The position numbers and the translations under genes are program-made. 40,134 nucleotides of DNA from positions 1 through 40,134 of the forward strand of contig CAMYIS010000263.1 of NCBI GenBank assembly GCA_947258485.1, written 5' to 3'. Positions within the stretch are counted from its first letter, which is position 1. The number at the start of each line of letters is the position of its first letter. Source of the stretch: an uncultured Woeseiaceae bacterium. GTDB taxonomy: Bacteria > Pseudomonadota > Gammaproteobacteria > Steroidobacterales > Woeseiaceae. The notes below the pieces were generated by a model. The model was not told where the DNA came from, made no database searches, and saw only the letters and a program-made list of their open reading frames with translations. Below are positions 9,406 to 19,281 of this stretch, one piece after another.

Positions 9406-10365
9406 CTACGCCCCTGGATCTGCATGCAGCGCATTGCCGCAATGCGGGCATTTCGCCAGCGTCGCCGACTTGGCCTCTTGCAGCATGCCGTGCAGAAGGC
9501 GCAGGGCTTCGTCGCTGTGCAGGCCCAGTTCCCTGCGCAGTTCCTCCAGTCGCCAGCGGTCAGTTTCGTCAAGCATGCCGTCCTTCATGAGGTTCGCAAT
9601 GTACTGGTTATATTTCTCGCGACGCTCATGGACGTTTGCTGCAAAGCCGGACGCCATGATGCCGGCGGGCAGCGCGATCATACCGATGCCGATCAGGCCG
9701 ATGACGCCACCGAGTATCTTGCCCATCGGCGTAACCGGCACGACGTCGCCATAGCCGACGGTCGTCAGCGTCACTATGGCCCACCACATCGAATCGGGGA
9801 TGCTGCCAAAGACCTCCGGCTGGAAATTGTTCTCCAGCAGGTAAATGCCGCCGGCGGAAGCTACGAGTATCAGGAGCAGCACGACGAAGGCGGCAAGCAA
9901 TGCCTCGGATTCCCGTTGCATGACATCCAGCATGGCGCCGAGCGCCGGCGAGTAGCGGGTCAGCTTGAACAGTCGCAGCAGCCGCAGCACGCGCAGGAAG
10001 CGCAGATCGACCGGCAGGTACAGGCTCAGATAAAACGGCAGGATGGCGATCAGGTCGATGAGCGCGAGCGGGCTCAGGATGTAACGAATCCGGCCGATGA
10101 TCGGGCGGTCGTCTTTGATCTCTTTCAGGTCGATCGAGGACCAGACGCGCACGACGTACTCGATCGTGAACACCACGACCGAGAAAACCTCGAAGTACCA
10201 GAATGCCGCCTCGAACCGCGCGTGAATGCTACCGACGGACTCGAGTATGATGGCAATCACATTGAGGGAAATCAGCAGGATCAGCAGATGATTGAGGATG
10301 CGGCTCTGCCGGTCCGTGTAGTGCCCCTGCTCGAGCAATTCGGCCGCACGTTTGCGTAGGTTCAT
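9406..10365 (-). CDS. Voltage-gated potassium channel family ion transporter
   Basis: S4-like DLRFLRVLRLLRLFKLTRY and selectivity filter TLTTVGYGDVVPVT. Confidence 0.92.
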   Translation of the reverse strand: MNLRKRAAELLEQGHYTDRQSRILNHLLILLISLNVIAIILESVGSIHARFEAAFWYFEVFSVVVFTIEYVVRVWSSIDLKEIKDDRPIIGRIRYILSPLALIDLIAILPFYLSLYLPVDLRFLRVLRLLRLFKLTRYSPALGAMLDVMQRESEALLAAFVVLLLILVASAGGIYLLENNFQPEVFGSIPDSMWWAIVTLTTVGYGDVVPVTPMGKILGGVIGLIGIGMIALPAGIMASGFAANVHERREKYNQYIANLMKDGMLDETDRWRLEELRRELGLHSDEALRLLHGMLQEAKSATLAKCPHCGNALHADPGA

Positions 10366-10467
10366 TGCAGGTCCCCTTTTTCAAATGTTCACGTCTGTAG
10401 CGTCGCCCGCCCGGGACACGCGATACAGGGGACGAGTGTCGGTAACCGCACAGGGGGGCGCAATACG

Positions 10468-10539
10468 TAATGCTCCAGAAACTGCGGTTCGACCCCGGTT
10501 TTTTAATGCTCCGGAAACTGCGGTTCGACCCCGGTTTTT
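10468..10539 (+). repeat. Two tandem copies of a 36-bp unit
   Basis: 10468-10503 and 10504-10539, taatgctccRgaaactgcggttcgaccccggttttt; one mismatch (35/36). Confidence 0.95.
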
Positions 10540-10579
10540 GCGGAGCTGATATGCTACGGCGACGTTAAATTACACACTG

Positions 10580-11395
10580 TTGTCCATGACAGATATTGCG
10601 AACACGATAGTCCTGGTGACCGGTGCCGGCGGCGGCTTCGGTCGGCACATGGTGCGCCAATTTCGTGCTGCCGGCGCGAAGCTGATACTGACTGATGTTA
10701 CCGATGGCGCGCTGCGCGCCGTTTCTGATGACGCCGGCGACGACCTTGTCGCCGCGATTGCCACCGACCTCGCCACAGAGGAAGGCTGCGCCGCCGTCGC
10801 TGAAGTTTGCAGGTCCCGTAACGTCGTACCCGATATCCTGGTCAACAATGCGGGTATTGGTGTCGCCGGGCGGCTGGACCATGTTCCGAGAGACAGCTGG
10901 GAAACCCTCATGCAGCTCAACCTGCTCGCGCCGATGCGGCTGTCCAGCGTGTTTCTTCCGGGCATGATCGAACGCGGCAGCGGACACATCGTCAACATAT
11001 CGTCGCTTGCCGGGTGGGTCGGCGCCAAGGGGCTGTCCTCATACTGTGCGTCGAAGTATGGGTTGCGCGGATTCGGTGTATCGCTGGCAGGCGATCTGGA
11101 GGGCACCGGCGTTCATGTGACCAACGTCTACCCGTGTTTCAGCCGGACCGCGATTCTCGACTCTCCACAATACGGCTACGAGGAGCGGCGGACCGTACCG
11201 GAATACCTGATCTCGGAACCCTCGGACGTCGTTGCACGGATAATCAAGGGCGTCCGCGGCAACAAGCTTCATGTCTTCCCGGACAAGCACGCGCGTCTAA
11301 TGCATTACATCAGCCGGTTCGCACCTTGGCTCGTGCCGGTGCTCGACCGCCGCATGCAAAACGAGTCGATCGAGGCGGCCAGGACGGCAAACTGA
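10580..11395 (+). CDS. SDR family oxidoreductase
   Basis: TGAGGGFG cofactor motif, NNAG, S...YCASKYG catalytic motif. Start TTG 10580 or ATG 10586. Confidence 0.9.
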   Translation: MSMTDIANTIVLVTGAGGGFGRHMVRQFRAAGAKLILTDVTDGALRAVSDDAGDDLVAAIATDLATEEGCAAVAEVCRSRNVVPDILVNNAGIGVAGRLDHVPRDSWETLMQLNLLAPMRLSSVFLPGMIERGSGHIVNISSLAGWVGAKGLSSYCASKYGLRGFGVSLAGDLEGTGVHVTNVYPCFSRTAILDSPQYGYEERRTVPEYLISEPSDVVARIIKGVRGNKLHVFPDKHARLMHYISRFAPWLVPVLDRRMQNESIEAARTAN

Positions 11396-11568
11396 TTCCA
11401 ACTACGGCGCGTAAATGATAGGTTATTCGGTGAAATCGGGATCGAACGCCGCATAACGCAATCAGATGGCGGACCAAGATTCCATGGTCGAACAAAAAGT
11501 TTCAGATGAAACAATAACGACCAACGCCTTCGTGAAGGCTTCAATTCATTATTTTGGGGGAGATAATC

Positions 11569-14265
11569 ATGCGCAAAACCATGCTTGCTGCGTCCGCACT
11601 GTTTTTGATCGTCGGGCTGCCGACTGGTGCGCCGGCCCAGGACAACCAACAGGAAGGCTCTCTACTTGAAGAGATCGTCACGACCGGCTCCTATATCCGC
11701 CGGAAGACCCAGTTCGACTCGCCGTCGCCGATCGAGATCATCGGAGCCGACGATATCGCGGCCACGGGCGCGAAGAATATTGGGGACATCGCGCAGACGC
11801 TGACGATCAACACGGGCTCGGAGAATAACCCGGATGCGTTCACGCAGAATTCGACCACCGGCTCCTCGAACTTCAACCTGCGCGGACTCGGCGTCTCCTC
11901 GACGCTGGTGCTGCTGAACGGGCAGCGCCAGGTACTGATGGGTCTGCCGACGAATTCGGGCCTGAACTTCGTGGACACGAGCTCCCTCGTGCCAATGATC
12001 GCAGTGGCGAGTATCGAGATCCTGAAGGACGGCGCAGCCGCGCTCTACGGTTCCGATGCAGTCGCCGGCGTGGTGAACTTCAAAACGCGTGATGATTTCG
12101 AGGGACTGGAACTGTCCGGCGACTATCAGTATGTCGCCGACGAGGGCGACTCCAGCGAGTTCGTGGTGCAGGCGTTGATGGGCGCCCAGGGCGATCGCGG
12201 CAGCCTGATCGCGGCCATGAGCTACACCGAGCGCACCCCGCTCACGACACTAGAGAAGCGCTTGAGCCGTCCGATCGACGACGCCAGCGTCCTCGGCATG
12301 CCCGGCTCCTATTTCGGCGTCCCCGGCATACCGCCGGGCGTACCGCTTATCGACCCGACGGGCTGCGAGTCTGTCGGTGGCATCCCCGCCCAGCTGGCGC
12401 CCACACTGAGCCCGCTGATCGGCTTCTGTCAGTTTGATTTCGGTGATTACTTCAACTTGATCCCCGACGAGACCCGCTTTAGCGGCTTCGCGCGCGGCAC
12501 GTTCGACATAGTGGATAACGTGCAACTTACCGGCGAATTCGGCTACGGTCGCAACCGCGTGATCCGCGGCAACTCGCCGACATTCCCGATCCTCACGTTT
12601 CCGACAGTACCGGCCTCGAACCCGGGCAATCCCTTCGGTGTCCCGGTCGCATTCTTCGGTCGCGCTATTGGCAACGGCGGCGAGGTGTCCAACAGCTTCA
12701 ACGAGCTCAACACCTGGCGCGGTTCGGTGGGGCTGAGCGGCGATCTTGCCAACGACTGGTACTGGGAGATGACGTACGTTGGCGCCAAGAATGAGTCCGT
12801 GAACGACACGCGCGACACGCTGGCGCAGGAGTTTCAGGACGCGCTGAACGGCTTCGGTGGCGTGGACTGCAGCGGCCCCACGAATCCCGCGACTCTGCCA
12901 GGTGTTGGTGCCTGCGAATATTTCAACCCGTTCGCGACCAATTTCTCGGTGCTGCCGAATTCCCAGAACGTCCTGGACAGCATTTTCGCGCGCCAGGTCC
13001 TCGACACAACCTCGGAGTTGCAGAGTGCGCAGGCCGTCCTTACCGGCGATATCTTCGAGATGGCGTCGGGCCCGGTAGGTCTCGCCTTCGGCGCCGCTTA
13101 CCGTCAGGAAAAGCTTAGCCACGACTACAACTCGCTCGCGAATCAGGATCGCTTCGCATTCGTCATTGGCAACCCGGATTTCTTCGATGTCCGTGACGTG
13201 ACCTCCGTGTTCGCGGAAGTGGCGGTGCCGCTTGCCGAGAGGCTGGACCTGCAGCTCGCGGTGCGCTACGAGGACTACGGCGGCTCCGTGGGCAACTCCA
13301 CCGACCCGAAGGTAGCGTTGATCTATAGTGCGACCGATAACCTCACACTGCGCGGCTCTTTCTCAACGGCATTCCGCGCACCGTCCCTGTTCCAGAGCTC
13401 CGGTGGCAGCACCTCCCTGAATCAGGTGAGCGATCCGCTGAATCCCGGCGGAGCATTCTTCGCCTCTATCCGCTCCTCGGCCAATCCCAGCCTCGTGCCG
13501 GAGGAGTCCGATGCCTATAACCTGGGCACCTCCTTCACGCTGGGCGAAAACCTGGAGATCGACCTGGATTACTGGCGCTTCGAGTTCACCGACGTGATCA
13601 TCCAGGAGAGCTTCCAGGCCGTGATCAACGCGGATCCGAGCGATACGACGCGGGTCGTGCGTGCGGCCGGTCCGGGCACCCCGATCATCCAGGTAAACGT
13701 CGGCTTCGTGAATGCGAGTTCCGTGGAGACCGACGGCATCGACTTCAAGGTGCGCTACAACTGGGATACGGGCCTCGGGACTTTCCAGCCTTTCGTCGAG
13801 GGTACGTACATACTGTCCTACGACCTGCAAGACCCGCAGGCGGGCAGCGTGGACGGTGCCGGCCTGCGCAATTTCAACAATTTCGGAACCTCCACGCCGG
13901 AGCTCCGCTTCAATGCCGGCTTCGGCTGGCTTAACGGTGCGCACGCGGCGAACCTGTTCGTGCGTTATATCGATGGTTACGACGACGATCAGAACTGTTC
14001 CGATGGCACCGGGAGCAGCGGCGGCTCCTGTCCTGCGGGCGTCAGTTTCTTCGAGGTCGAGGACCACGTCACGGTCGATGCCCAGTACTCGCTGGATCTG
14101 CCGACGCTGACCGGCAGAGATTATCTGCCCACACTGACCGTCGGCGGCATCAACCTGACGGGCGAGGACCCACCGCAGCTGTTCACGAACGGCGGTTTCG
14201 ACTCCAAGGTGCATGACCCGCGCGGACGCATGGTTTATGTACGCGCCGTGGTCTCGTTCGAATAG
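11569..14265 (+). CDS. TonB-dependent receptor
   Basis: Signal peptide (MRKTMLAASALFLIVGLPTGAPAQ), plug domain (EEIVTTGSYIRRKTQFDSPSPIEIIGADDI), terminal beta strand YVRAVVSFE. GGGGGAG SD supports ATG 11569. Confidence 0.93.
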   Translation: MRKTMLAASALFLIVGLPTGAPAQDNQQEGSLLEEIVTTGSYIRRKTQFDSPSPIEIIGADDIAATGAKNIGDIAQTLTINTGSENNPDAFTQNSTTGSSNFNLRGLGVSSTLVLLNGQRQVLMGLPTNSGLNFVDTSSLVPMIAVASIEILKDGAAALYGSDAVAGVVNFKTRDDFEGLELSGDYQYVADEGDSSEFVVQALMGAQGDRGSLIAAMSYTERTPLTTLEKRLSRPIDDASVLGMPGSYFGVPGIPPGVPLIDPTGCESVGGIPAQLAPTLSPLIGFCQFDFGDYFNLIPDETRFSGFARGTFDIVDNVQLTGEFGYGRNRVIRGNSPTFPILTFPTVPASNPGNPFGVPVAFFGRAIGNGGEVSNSFNELNTWRGSVGLSGDLANDWYWEMTYVGAKNESVNDTRDTLAQEFQDALNGFGGVDCSGPTNPATLPGVGACEYFNPFATNFSVLPNSQNVLDSIFARQVLDTTSELQSAQAVLTGDIFEMASGPVGLAFGAAYRQEKLSHDYNSLANQDRFAFVIGNPDFFDVRDVTSVFAEVAVPLAERLDLQLAVRYEDYGGSVGNSTDPKVALIYSATDNLTLRGSFSTAFRAPSLFQSSGGSTSLNQVSDPLNPGGAFFASIRSSANPSLVPEESDAYNLGTSFTLGENLEIDLDYWRFEFTDVIIQESFQAVINADPSDTTRVVRAAGPGTPIIQVNVGFVNASSVETDGIDFKVRYNWDTGLGTFQPFVEGTYILSYDLQDPQAGSVDGAGLRNFNNFGTSTPELRFNAGFGWLNGAHAANLFVRYIDGYDDDQNCSDGTGSSGGSCPAGVSFFEVEDHVTVDAQYSLDLPTLTGRDYLPTLTVGGINLTGEDPPQLFTNGGFDSKVHDPRGRMVYVRAVVSFE

Positions 14266-14289
14266 GGCGTAAGGCAACCGTAGAGCTGC

Positions 14290-14317
14290 AAGCCGTCGGC
14301 CTTCGGGCCGGCGGCTT
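14290..14317. terminator. Rho-independent-type hairpin with UUCG tetraloop
   Basis: aagccgtcggcc-ttcg-ggccggcggctt followed by attt; 12-bp stem with one G-T wobble, lying between convergent genes. Confidence 0.75.
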
Positions 14318-15605
14318 ATTTATCCGCCTCGCGGGATATCTTAGCTCGCAGGCGATGTATCCCGAGGAACGCCAGAACGGCAACAACCGGGATGCTTGCC
14401 GCCGTTACGATCGTGAGATTCATCGGCACGCCCATAGACTCAACACCCTTCGCCATCGTGCCGACCAGTCCGACGACATAGTAGGTCACCGCCGCAACTG
14501 ACAGTCCCTCTATGGTCGCCTGCAAACGCAATTGCGTTTTGGCGCGCCGGTTCATCGATTCCAGCAGCGACTGGTTCTGCTGCTGACGCGAGATGTCGAT
14601 ACGCGTCGACAACAGCTTGGTCGCACGTGCCATTTGTTCGAGCACCGATCGCTGCCGCTGCGATACCGCGCGATACGTTTTTACGGCGGGCGTCAGTCGT
14701 CGAGTTGTAAACTCGGCAAAGGTCTGCACACCGTGAATGCGGGTCTCCCGCAGTTCATTAATACGTTGCAGGACGATCTCGTAATACGCATCCGATGCGG
14801 CAAAACGATAGTTGCTGCGCTGGTGGCGCGCCTGGCTGCTTGCCGAAAGCCGCGTCAGTCTCTCTAGCCAGTCCTGCTCGTGATGCGATTCGGCGTCGAC
14901 CAGCGCATTGCCAATAGCTGCGAGCTCCGCCTCGTCTTCGTCGAGGGCTGGGGACAGCTCGCGCGCCAGTGGCAGCGCCAGCAGCGCCATCATCCGGTAC
15001 GTCTCGAGTTCGAGCAGTCGTTGCATCACGCGGCCGGATTGCTGCCCGGACATGTCCTCGTTGACGAGCAGCAAGCGGCTGAAGCCATCTTCATGAATGC
15101 GGAAATCGGTCAGCGCGACGGCGCTGTTATCGGCAATGCGTGAACCAATCACGGTGTTGCCGTTAAAATAATCCGCGCTGAGTTCATCGATAGACTTGGT
15201 GCGTGCCTCTGGGCCGATCACCTGCGCTTTGACACCGACCAGCACCTCGCCTTGCATTTCCTCGAGCCAGTCCTCCGGAATGCACTTGCCCTGCCAGTCG
15301 GTGGCGGCATCGCCGGCAACGAACGTGTAGCGATTATATTCGGTGTGCCTTTCCCAGCGCAGCCGTCGATCGTCAAGTGTCGTCGTAAAATGATTGGTGA
15401 CCCGATCAGGGCGTTCCTTGCCGAAGCGGCGCAACAGGTCGCCGAGCAGATCTTTGCCTTCACCGCTCAGCGGATCGCGCTTTGGTAACCGCGCTATGTA
15501 GCAAATGCTGCTCGGCGTATGCAGAGTGTCGGGTGGGCGCGCGTGCACCTCGTCATTGAGTTCACGGCGCCACACATGTTCAACGGACGGCTTGATTTGT
15601 GGCAT
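14316..15605 (-). CDS. DUF3422 family membrane protein
   Basis: 429 aa; N-terminal LNDEVHARPPDTLHTPSSI and two C-terminal TM helices, as in DUF3422. Confidence 0.85.
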   Translation of the reverse strand: MPQIKPSVEHVWRRELNDEVHARPPDTLHTPSSICYIARLPKRDPLSGEGKDLLGDLLRRFGKERPDRVTNHFTTTLDDRRLRWERHTEYNRYTFVAGDAATDWQGKCIPEDWLEEMQGEVLVGVKAQVIGPEARTKSIDELSADYFNGNTVIGSRIADNSAVALTDFRIHEDGFSRLLLVNEDMSGQQSGRVMQRLLELETYRMMALLALPLARELSPALDEDEAELAAIGNALVDAESHHEQDWLERLTRLSASSQARHQRSNYRFAASDAYYEIVLQRINELRETRIHGVQTFAEFTTRRLTPAVKTYRAVSQRQRSVLEQMARATKLLSTRIDISRQQQNQSLLESMNRRAKTQLRLQATIEGLSVAAVTYYVVGLVGTMAKGVESMGVPMNLTIVTAASIPVVAVLAFLGIHRLRAKISREADK

Positions 15606-15674
15606 TCGTGAATTCTACACGCGGACCCGGCAATGTGCTTTTGTCATGGATGCAGCGATCTTCAAAAAACAATT

Positions 15675-17054
15675 CTATTCGGCCATCACCGTTTCCAGCA
15701 CCTCCGGGTCCCGCCAGCGTCCGCTTCTTAGGCGTAGCGCATAAACCAGGGCAATGGCGAGAACCAGCGCTACAAAAGCCATCCACGACACCTTCGGACT
15801 GAGTTCGAACACCCTTATGATGAAGAACTGAGCGACGAGCATCGCCCAGTGCAGGGATACCGAGGCGACCATGAGCCAGCGGGTGTCCCCTGCGCCTCGC
15901 AGGATACCGCCGGACACGAGTATTACTGCATCAGCCATCACGTAGCTCGACAGGCCTATCATCATGAACGCAGACAGTTCCCGAATGGCGGAAAAATCAC
16001 CGCTCGGCGGCGCGAACACCTCGACGAGCGGATATCGATGCGTGATGTAAACGACCGCGAGCACCGCAGAATAGGCAAAAGCGACAGCGAACGCGGCGGT
16101 CATGACTTCGTTGACGCGCGTCATGTCTCGTGCGCCGACGAAGCGGCCGATCAGGCTGATGACACCCACATTGAGGCCAATCATTGGAACGAAGGAAAGA
16201 ATATCCCAGTTGAACACGATGGCAGCCGCGGCGCCCTCGGCAACGCCATAGGACTGGAACATGAGCAAGAACAGGTTGAATGCTGCCACGTTCAGGAACA
16301 GTTCCAGCCCGGATGGAAAACCGAGACGCCAGAAGCGTCGCAGGATCTTCAGGTCGAGAGAAAACGAGCGCTGCACACCGAACGTGTCGCGGTGCTCCTT
16401 ACGAAAATAGAACGCGACAAAGAGCAGGAAGGCGAGGACCGTGGCGACAACGGTAGAGATACCGGCACCGACGATTCCCAGTGCAGGAAAACCCAGTTTT
16501 CCGAACACCATCACGTAGCAGAGTGGCACATTGATGACGAGGCCGAACACGTCGCAAATCATGACCACGTGGGTCCGGCCGATGCCGGCAAAGTACGACG
16601 AGATGCAGACCTTGGCCAGCGTGACAAGCACGCCGGACATCAGGATCAGGTAGTAGGTGCGCTCCAGCTCGACCTGCGCCGGCTCATGCCCCATGCCCTC
16701 GAAAATTCCGGCGACCAGAAACGTAATCAGCGTCAGAAAAGGCGCGCTCATCAGGGTCATGATCATGCCCTGGGTAACGACTTTTGGGCATTTCTCCGGC
16801 TCGCCTGCGCCCAGATACTGTGCGGCCAGCGCGTTTGCGTAGGCGAACAGTCCAATGAAAAAACAAAACGAAAAGAACGACGCCACACCGCCACCCAGCG
16901 CCGCCGCCATGTGAGCGGGATCGATTTGTGACATGAAGTAGCGGTCGGTAAAAATCATCACTGCGAAGGTGCCCTGCGATACCACCATGGGCAGGGCAAG
17001 CCGCAGCAACTCGACCATCGTTTGCCGGTTGAAATTGCGGAAAAGTGACAGCAT
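15675..17054 (-). CDS. MATE family efflux transporter
   Basis: 459 aa, 12-TM pattern; LALPMVVSQGTFAVMIFTDRYFMSQ. Confidence 0.9.
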   Translation of the reverse strand: MLSLFRNFNRQTMVELLRLALPMVVSQGTFAVMIFTDRYFMSQIDPAHMAAALGGGVASFFSFCFFIGLFAYANALAAQYLGAGEPEKCPKVVTQGMIMTLMSAPFLTLITFLVAGIFEGMGHEPAQVELERTYYLILMSGVLVTLAKVCISSYFAGIGRTHVVMICDVFGLVINVPLCYVMVFGKLGFPALGIVGAGISTVVATVLAFLLFVAFYFRKEHRDTFGVQRSFSLDLKILRRFWRLGFPSGLELFLNVAAFNLFLLMFQSYGVAEGAAAAIVFNWDILSFVPMIGLNVGVISLIGRFVGARDMTRVNEVMTAAFAVAFAYSAVLAVVYITHRYPLVEVFAPPSGDFSAIRELSAFMMIGLSSYVMADAVILVSGGILRGAGDTRWLMVASVSLHWAMLVAQFFIIRVFELSPKVSWMAFVALVLAIALVYALRLRSGRWRDPEVLETVMAE

Positions 17055-17241
17055 AGATCCTTGCGACGTAAGTACTAACCAGGGCAGGCAAGTCTACCCA
17101 CTACGCGAGAAACCGGAAACCGGGGTCGAATCGACCGGTAACATGACCAAGGATACAGTGAGCCCTATACAACGCAAGACCGGTGGTATTGTGACGCCGT
17201 TATGGCCGTTGCACGTAGTTTTACAGTGAGGCATCAATACA

Positions 17242-17733
17242 GTGCGCGATAACAGCACAATCATTCGGCATGGCGATCTGCAAAATGGCAATCACTTTCT
17301 GGAAACGGCGACGACTTTGCCGCTGCCTGTTGATGAAGTCTTCGCCTTTTTTTCGGACGCCGGAAATCTTGAGCGTATTACGCCGCCGGAACTCGCGTTC
17401 CAGATTGTGACCGGGATGCCGATCAAAATCGAAGCAGGCACGATCATCGAATACCGCCTGCGACTGTTCGGGGTGCCGTTTCGATGGCGGACGCGGATCG
17501 CAGCCTGGGATCCGGTCGTGCAATTTGTCGACGAGCAGATCCGTGGCCCGTACAGCACCTGGCGACATCAACACACGTTTGAACCTGTTGAAGAAGGCAC
17601 ACGCATGATCGATCGGGTCGAGTATCGCTTGCCGCTCGGGCCCATCGGCGGCCTGGCGTTACCATTGGTGCGCCATCAACTCGATCGAATATTCCGCTAC
17701 CGTGCCAACGCCATTCAGATGGTAGGGTCTTGA
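17242..17733 (+). CDS. SRPBCC family protein
   Basis: LPLPVDEVFAFFSDAGNLERITPPELAFQI is the typical SRPBCC/START-like N-terminus. Confidence 0.85.
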   Translation: MRDNSTIIRHGDLQNGNHFLETATTLPLPVDEVFAFFSDAGNLERITPPELAFQIVTGMPIKIEAGTIIEYRLRLFGVPFRWRTRIAAWDPVVQFVDEQIRGPYSTWRHQHTFEPVEEGTRMIDRVEYRLPLGPIGGLALPLVRHQLDRIFRYRANAIQMVGS

Positions 17734-17911
17734 GTGTTTGCTACTGACCCATAGCGGCCTCTCGGCCCACCATCTTTGGGCAGCTACCAAGTCACTTCTG
17801 TCCAGCCGACGCGATGCGGCCAGTACATTCCACGATTGACACGAATCTCCCGACGGCGGCGTAATGGTCGGGATTATAACTAACGGGCCACGCGGCCAAG
17901 CGAGCGGCGCT

Positions 17912-18682
17912 ATGAAGAGGTTGGTATACCCATATGGCGCTCTCTATATTCTCATTGCACTATCTGCTTGCGGTGGGAGTAAAGTCCTCAAAGAGCCTGA
18001 ACCGTTTGTAGCCACGGCGCCACTAGCGGCGGCTTCTGATCAGACGCTTTCCGTAACACTCGACTGGGTAATTGTTCGAGATGGTCCGGGAACCTGGGCA
18101 AGAAAAGCCGACTGGGACGAATACTTGCTGAGAGTTAGGAACGACTCTGATCAACCCATACGGGTAACGCGGTTAATCGTAGTTGATTCGCTCGACGAGG
18201 CGGCTGAGTCACAGCCCGGACGAAAACAGCTCGTCAAGAGCAGCAAGAAGACGGCCCGCCGCTACAAGAAATCAGGCATCAAGGTCAAAGCGGGATCGGG
18301 CAGAGGAACACTGGGTGTCGCGGCAGCTACCGCAAGTGGGGCGGCGATAGGAGCCGCAACCGCTACGGGTGGCTTTATGGGCGGAGCCGGATTAGGGGCG
18401 GCAGCCGGTGCTACGCTTGTGCTGGCTCCGGTTCTCGCAGTCGGTGGTGTAGTTAGAGGCGTCAATCAGAGCAAAGTCAACAAACGGATCGAGTTGCGAC
18501 AGACAGCAATACCGCTCGATCTGGCGGCACGCGAAGAGCAGACGTTGGATATTTTTTTTCCGATTGCGCCATCGCCAACAAAGGTCGAATTGACCTATAC
18601 CGATACTTCTGGCGTGCGCCGCCTTGAAATAGATACGCGCACGGCACTCGATGGCCTACATATTGAGGCCGTTACCAGGTAG
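17912..18682 (+). CDS. Hypothetical lipoprotein with glycine-zipper-like segment
   Basis: Lipobox LSAC; Gly/Ala-rich segment AATASGAAIGAATATGGFMGGAGLGAAAG. ORF opens at 17864; internal ATG 17912 fits the signal peptide. Confidence 0.65.
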   Translation: MKRLVYPYGALYILIALSACGGSKVLKEPEPFVATAPLAAASDQTLSVTLDWVIVRDGPGTWARKADWDEYLLRVRNDSDQPIRVTRLIVVDSLDEAAESQPGRKQLVKSSKKTARRYKKSGIKVKAGSGRGTLGVAAATASGAAIGAATATGGFMGGAGLGAAAGATLVLAPVLAVGGVVRGVNQSKVNKRIELRQTAIPLDLAAREEQTLDIFFPIAPSPTKVELTYTDTSGVRRLEIDTRTALDGLHIEAVTR

Positions 18683-18780
18683 CAATGCCCGCTAGCGCTA
18701 GCTTTACTGTGAAGTCGCAACACCATTGCCGATTTCACTCAGGCTGAAATTTTGCTAATTTGTCGGCAGAGGATTTGAAA

Positions 18781-19281
18781 TTGCGGAACCTTTTCACCAA
18801 TCTCGTAGCGCTCTGTGCGCTGATCGGCCTCTCGGCCTGCGACCGGGACAACCAAAGGCAAGGTGAAATCTACTTGCCGGAGGGCGATGCGGCCAAGGGC
18901 GCGATGCATTTCGTGTCTCTCGGCTGCGTGAGTTGCCACAGCGTTATTGGCGCGGAGCTGCCCGAACCTGCCGAAGCAGGTCCCGTACGCGTCCTGCTTG
19001 GTAGCCGCACTGGCCCAAAGCCAAGGATGACGTACGGCCACCTCGTCACGTCAATCGTCAATCCTTCGCACAAGCTGTCGGCCCGCTATCGCAGGGACGA
19101 GGTTTCCCAGGAGGGAGAATCCTTGATGACCTTCTATAACGACGTGTTGACGGTGACGCAGCTGACGGATCTTGTCGCGTTCCTGCAGGCGCATTACGAG
19201 AAGGCCGATCGTCCCGGTTACAAGTACCCTACTTACACCTACCAAGCCGATGACGATTCCGAGAATGCGGATTCGCAGTAG
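18781..19281 (+). CDS. Cytochrome c lipoprotein (TTG start)
   Basis: MRNLFTNLVALCALIGLSAC then CVSCH heme motif and a downstream candidate Met ligand (SLMTFYNDVL). No ATG precedes the signal peptide; TTG 18781 follows an AGAGGA SD (track start is TTG 18760). Confidence 0.8.
   Translation: MRNLFTNLVALCALIGLSACDRDNQRQGEIYLPEGDAAKGAMHFVSLGCVSCHSVIGAELPEPAEAGPVRVLLGSRTGPKPRMTYGHLVTSIVNPSHKLSARYRRDEVSQEGESLMTFYNDVLTVTQLTDLVAFLQAHYEKADRPGYKYPTYTYQADDDSENADSQ

Noticed and set aside
9379-10359. 326-aa ORF antisense to the K+ channel
   Set aside because: Shadow ORF; the sense frame has an S4 segment and a GYGD filter.
10352-10549. 65-aa ORF with duplicated NAPETAVRPRF peptide
   Set aside because: Simply the translation of the 36-bp tandem repeat; no independent coding evidence.
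12250-14277. Long antisense ORFs (290 and 304 aa) in the TonB receptor
   Set aside because: Shadow ORFs with no domain signature and no start context.
15849-16931. 360-aa plus-strand ORF antisense to the MATE gene
   Set aside because: Low-complexity H/E/Q/D/R-rich translation, mirror of a clear transporter gene.
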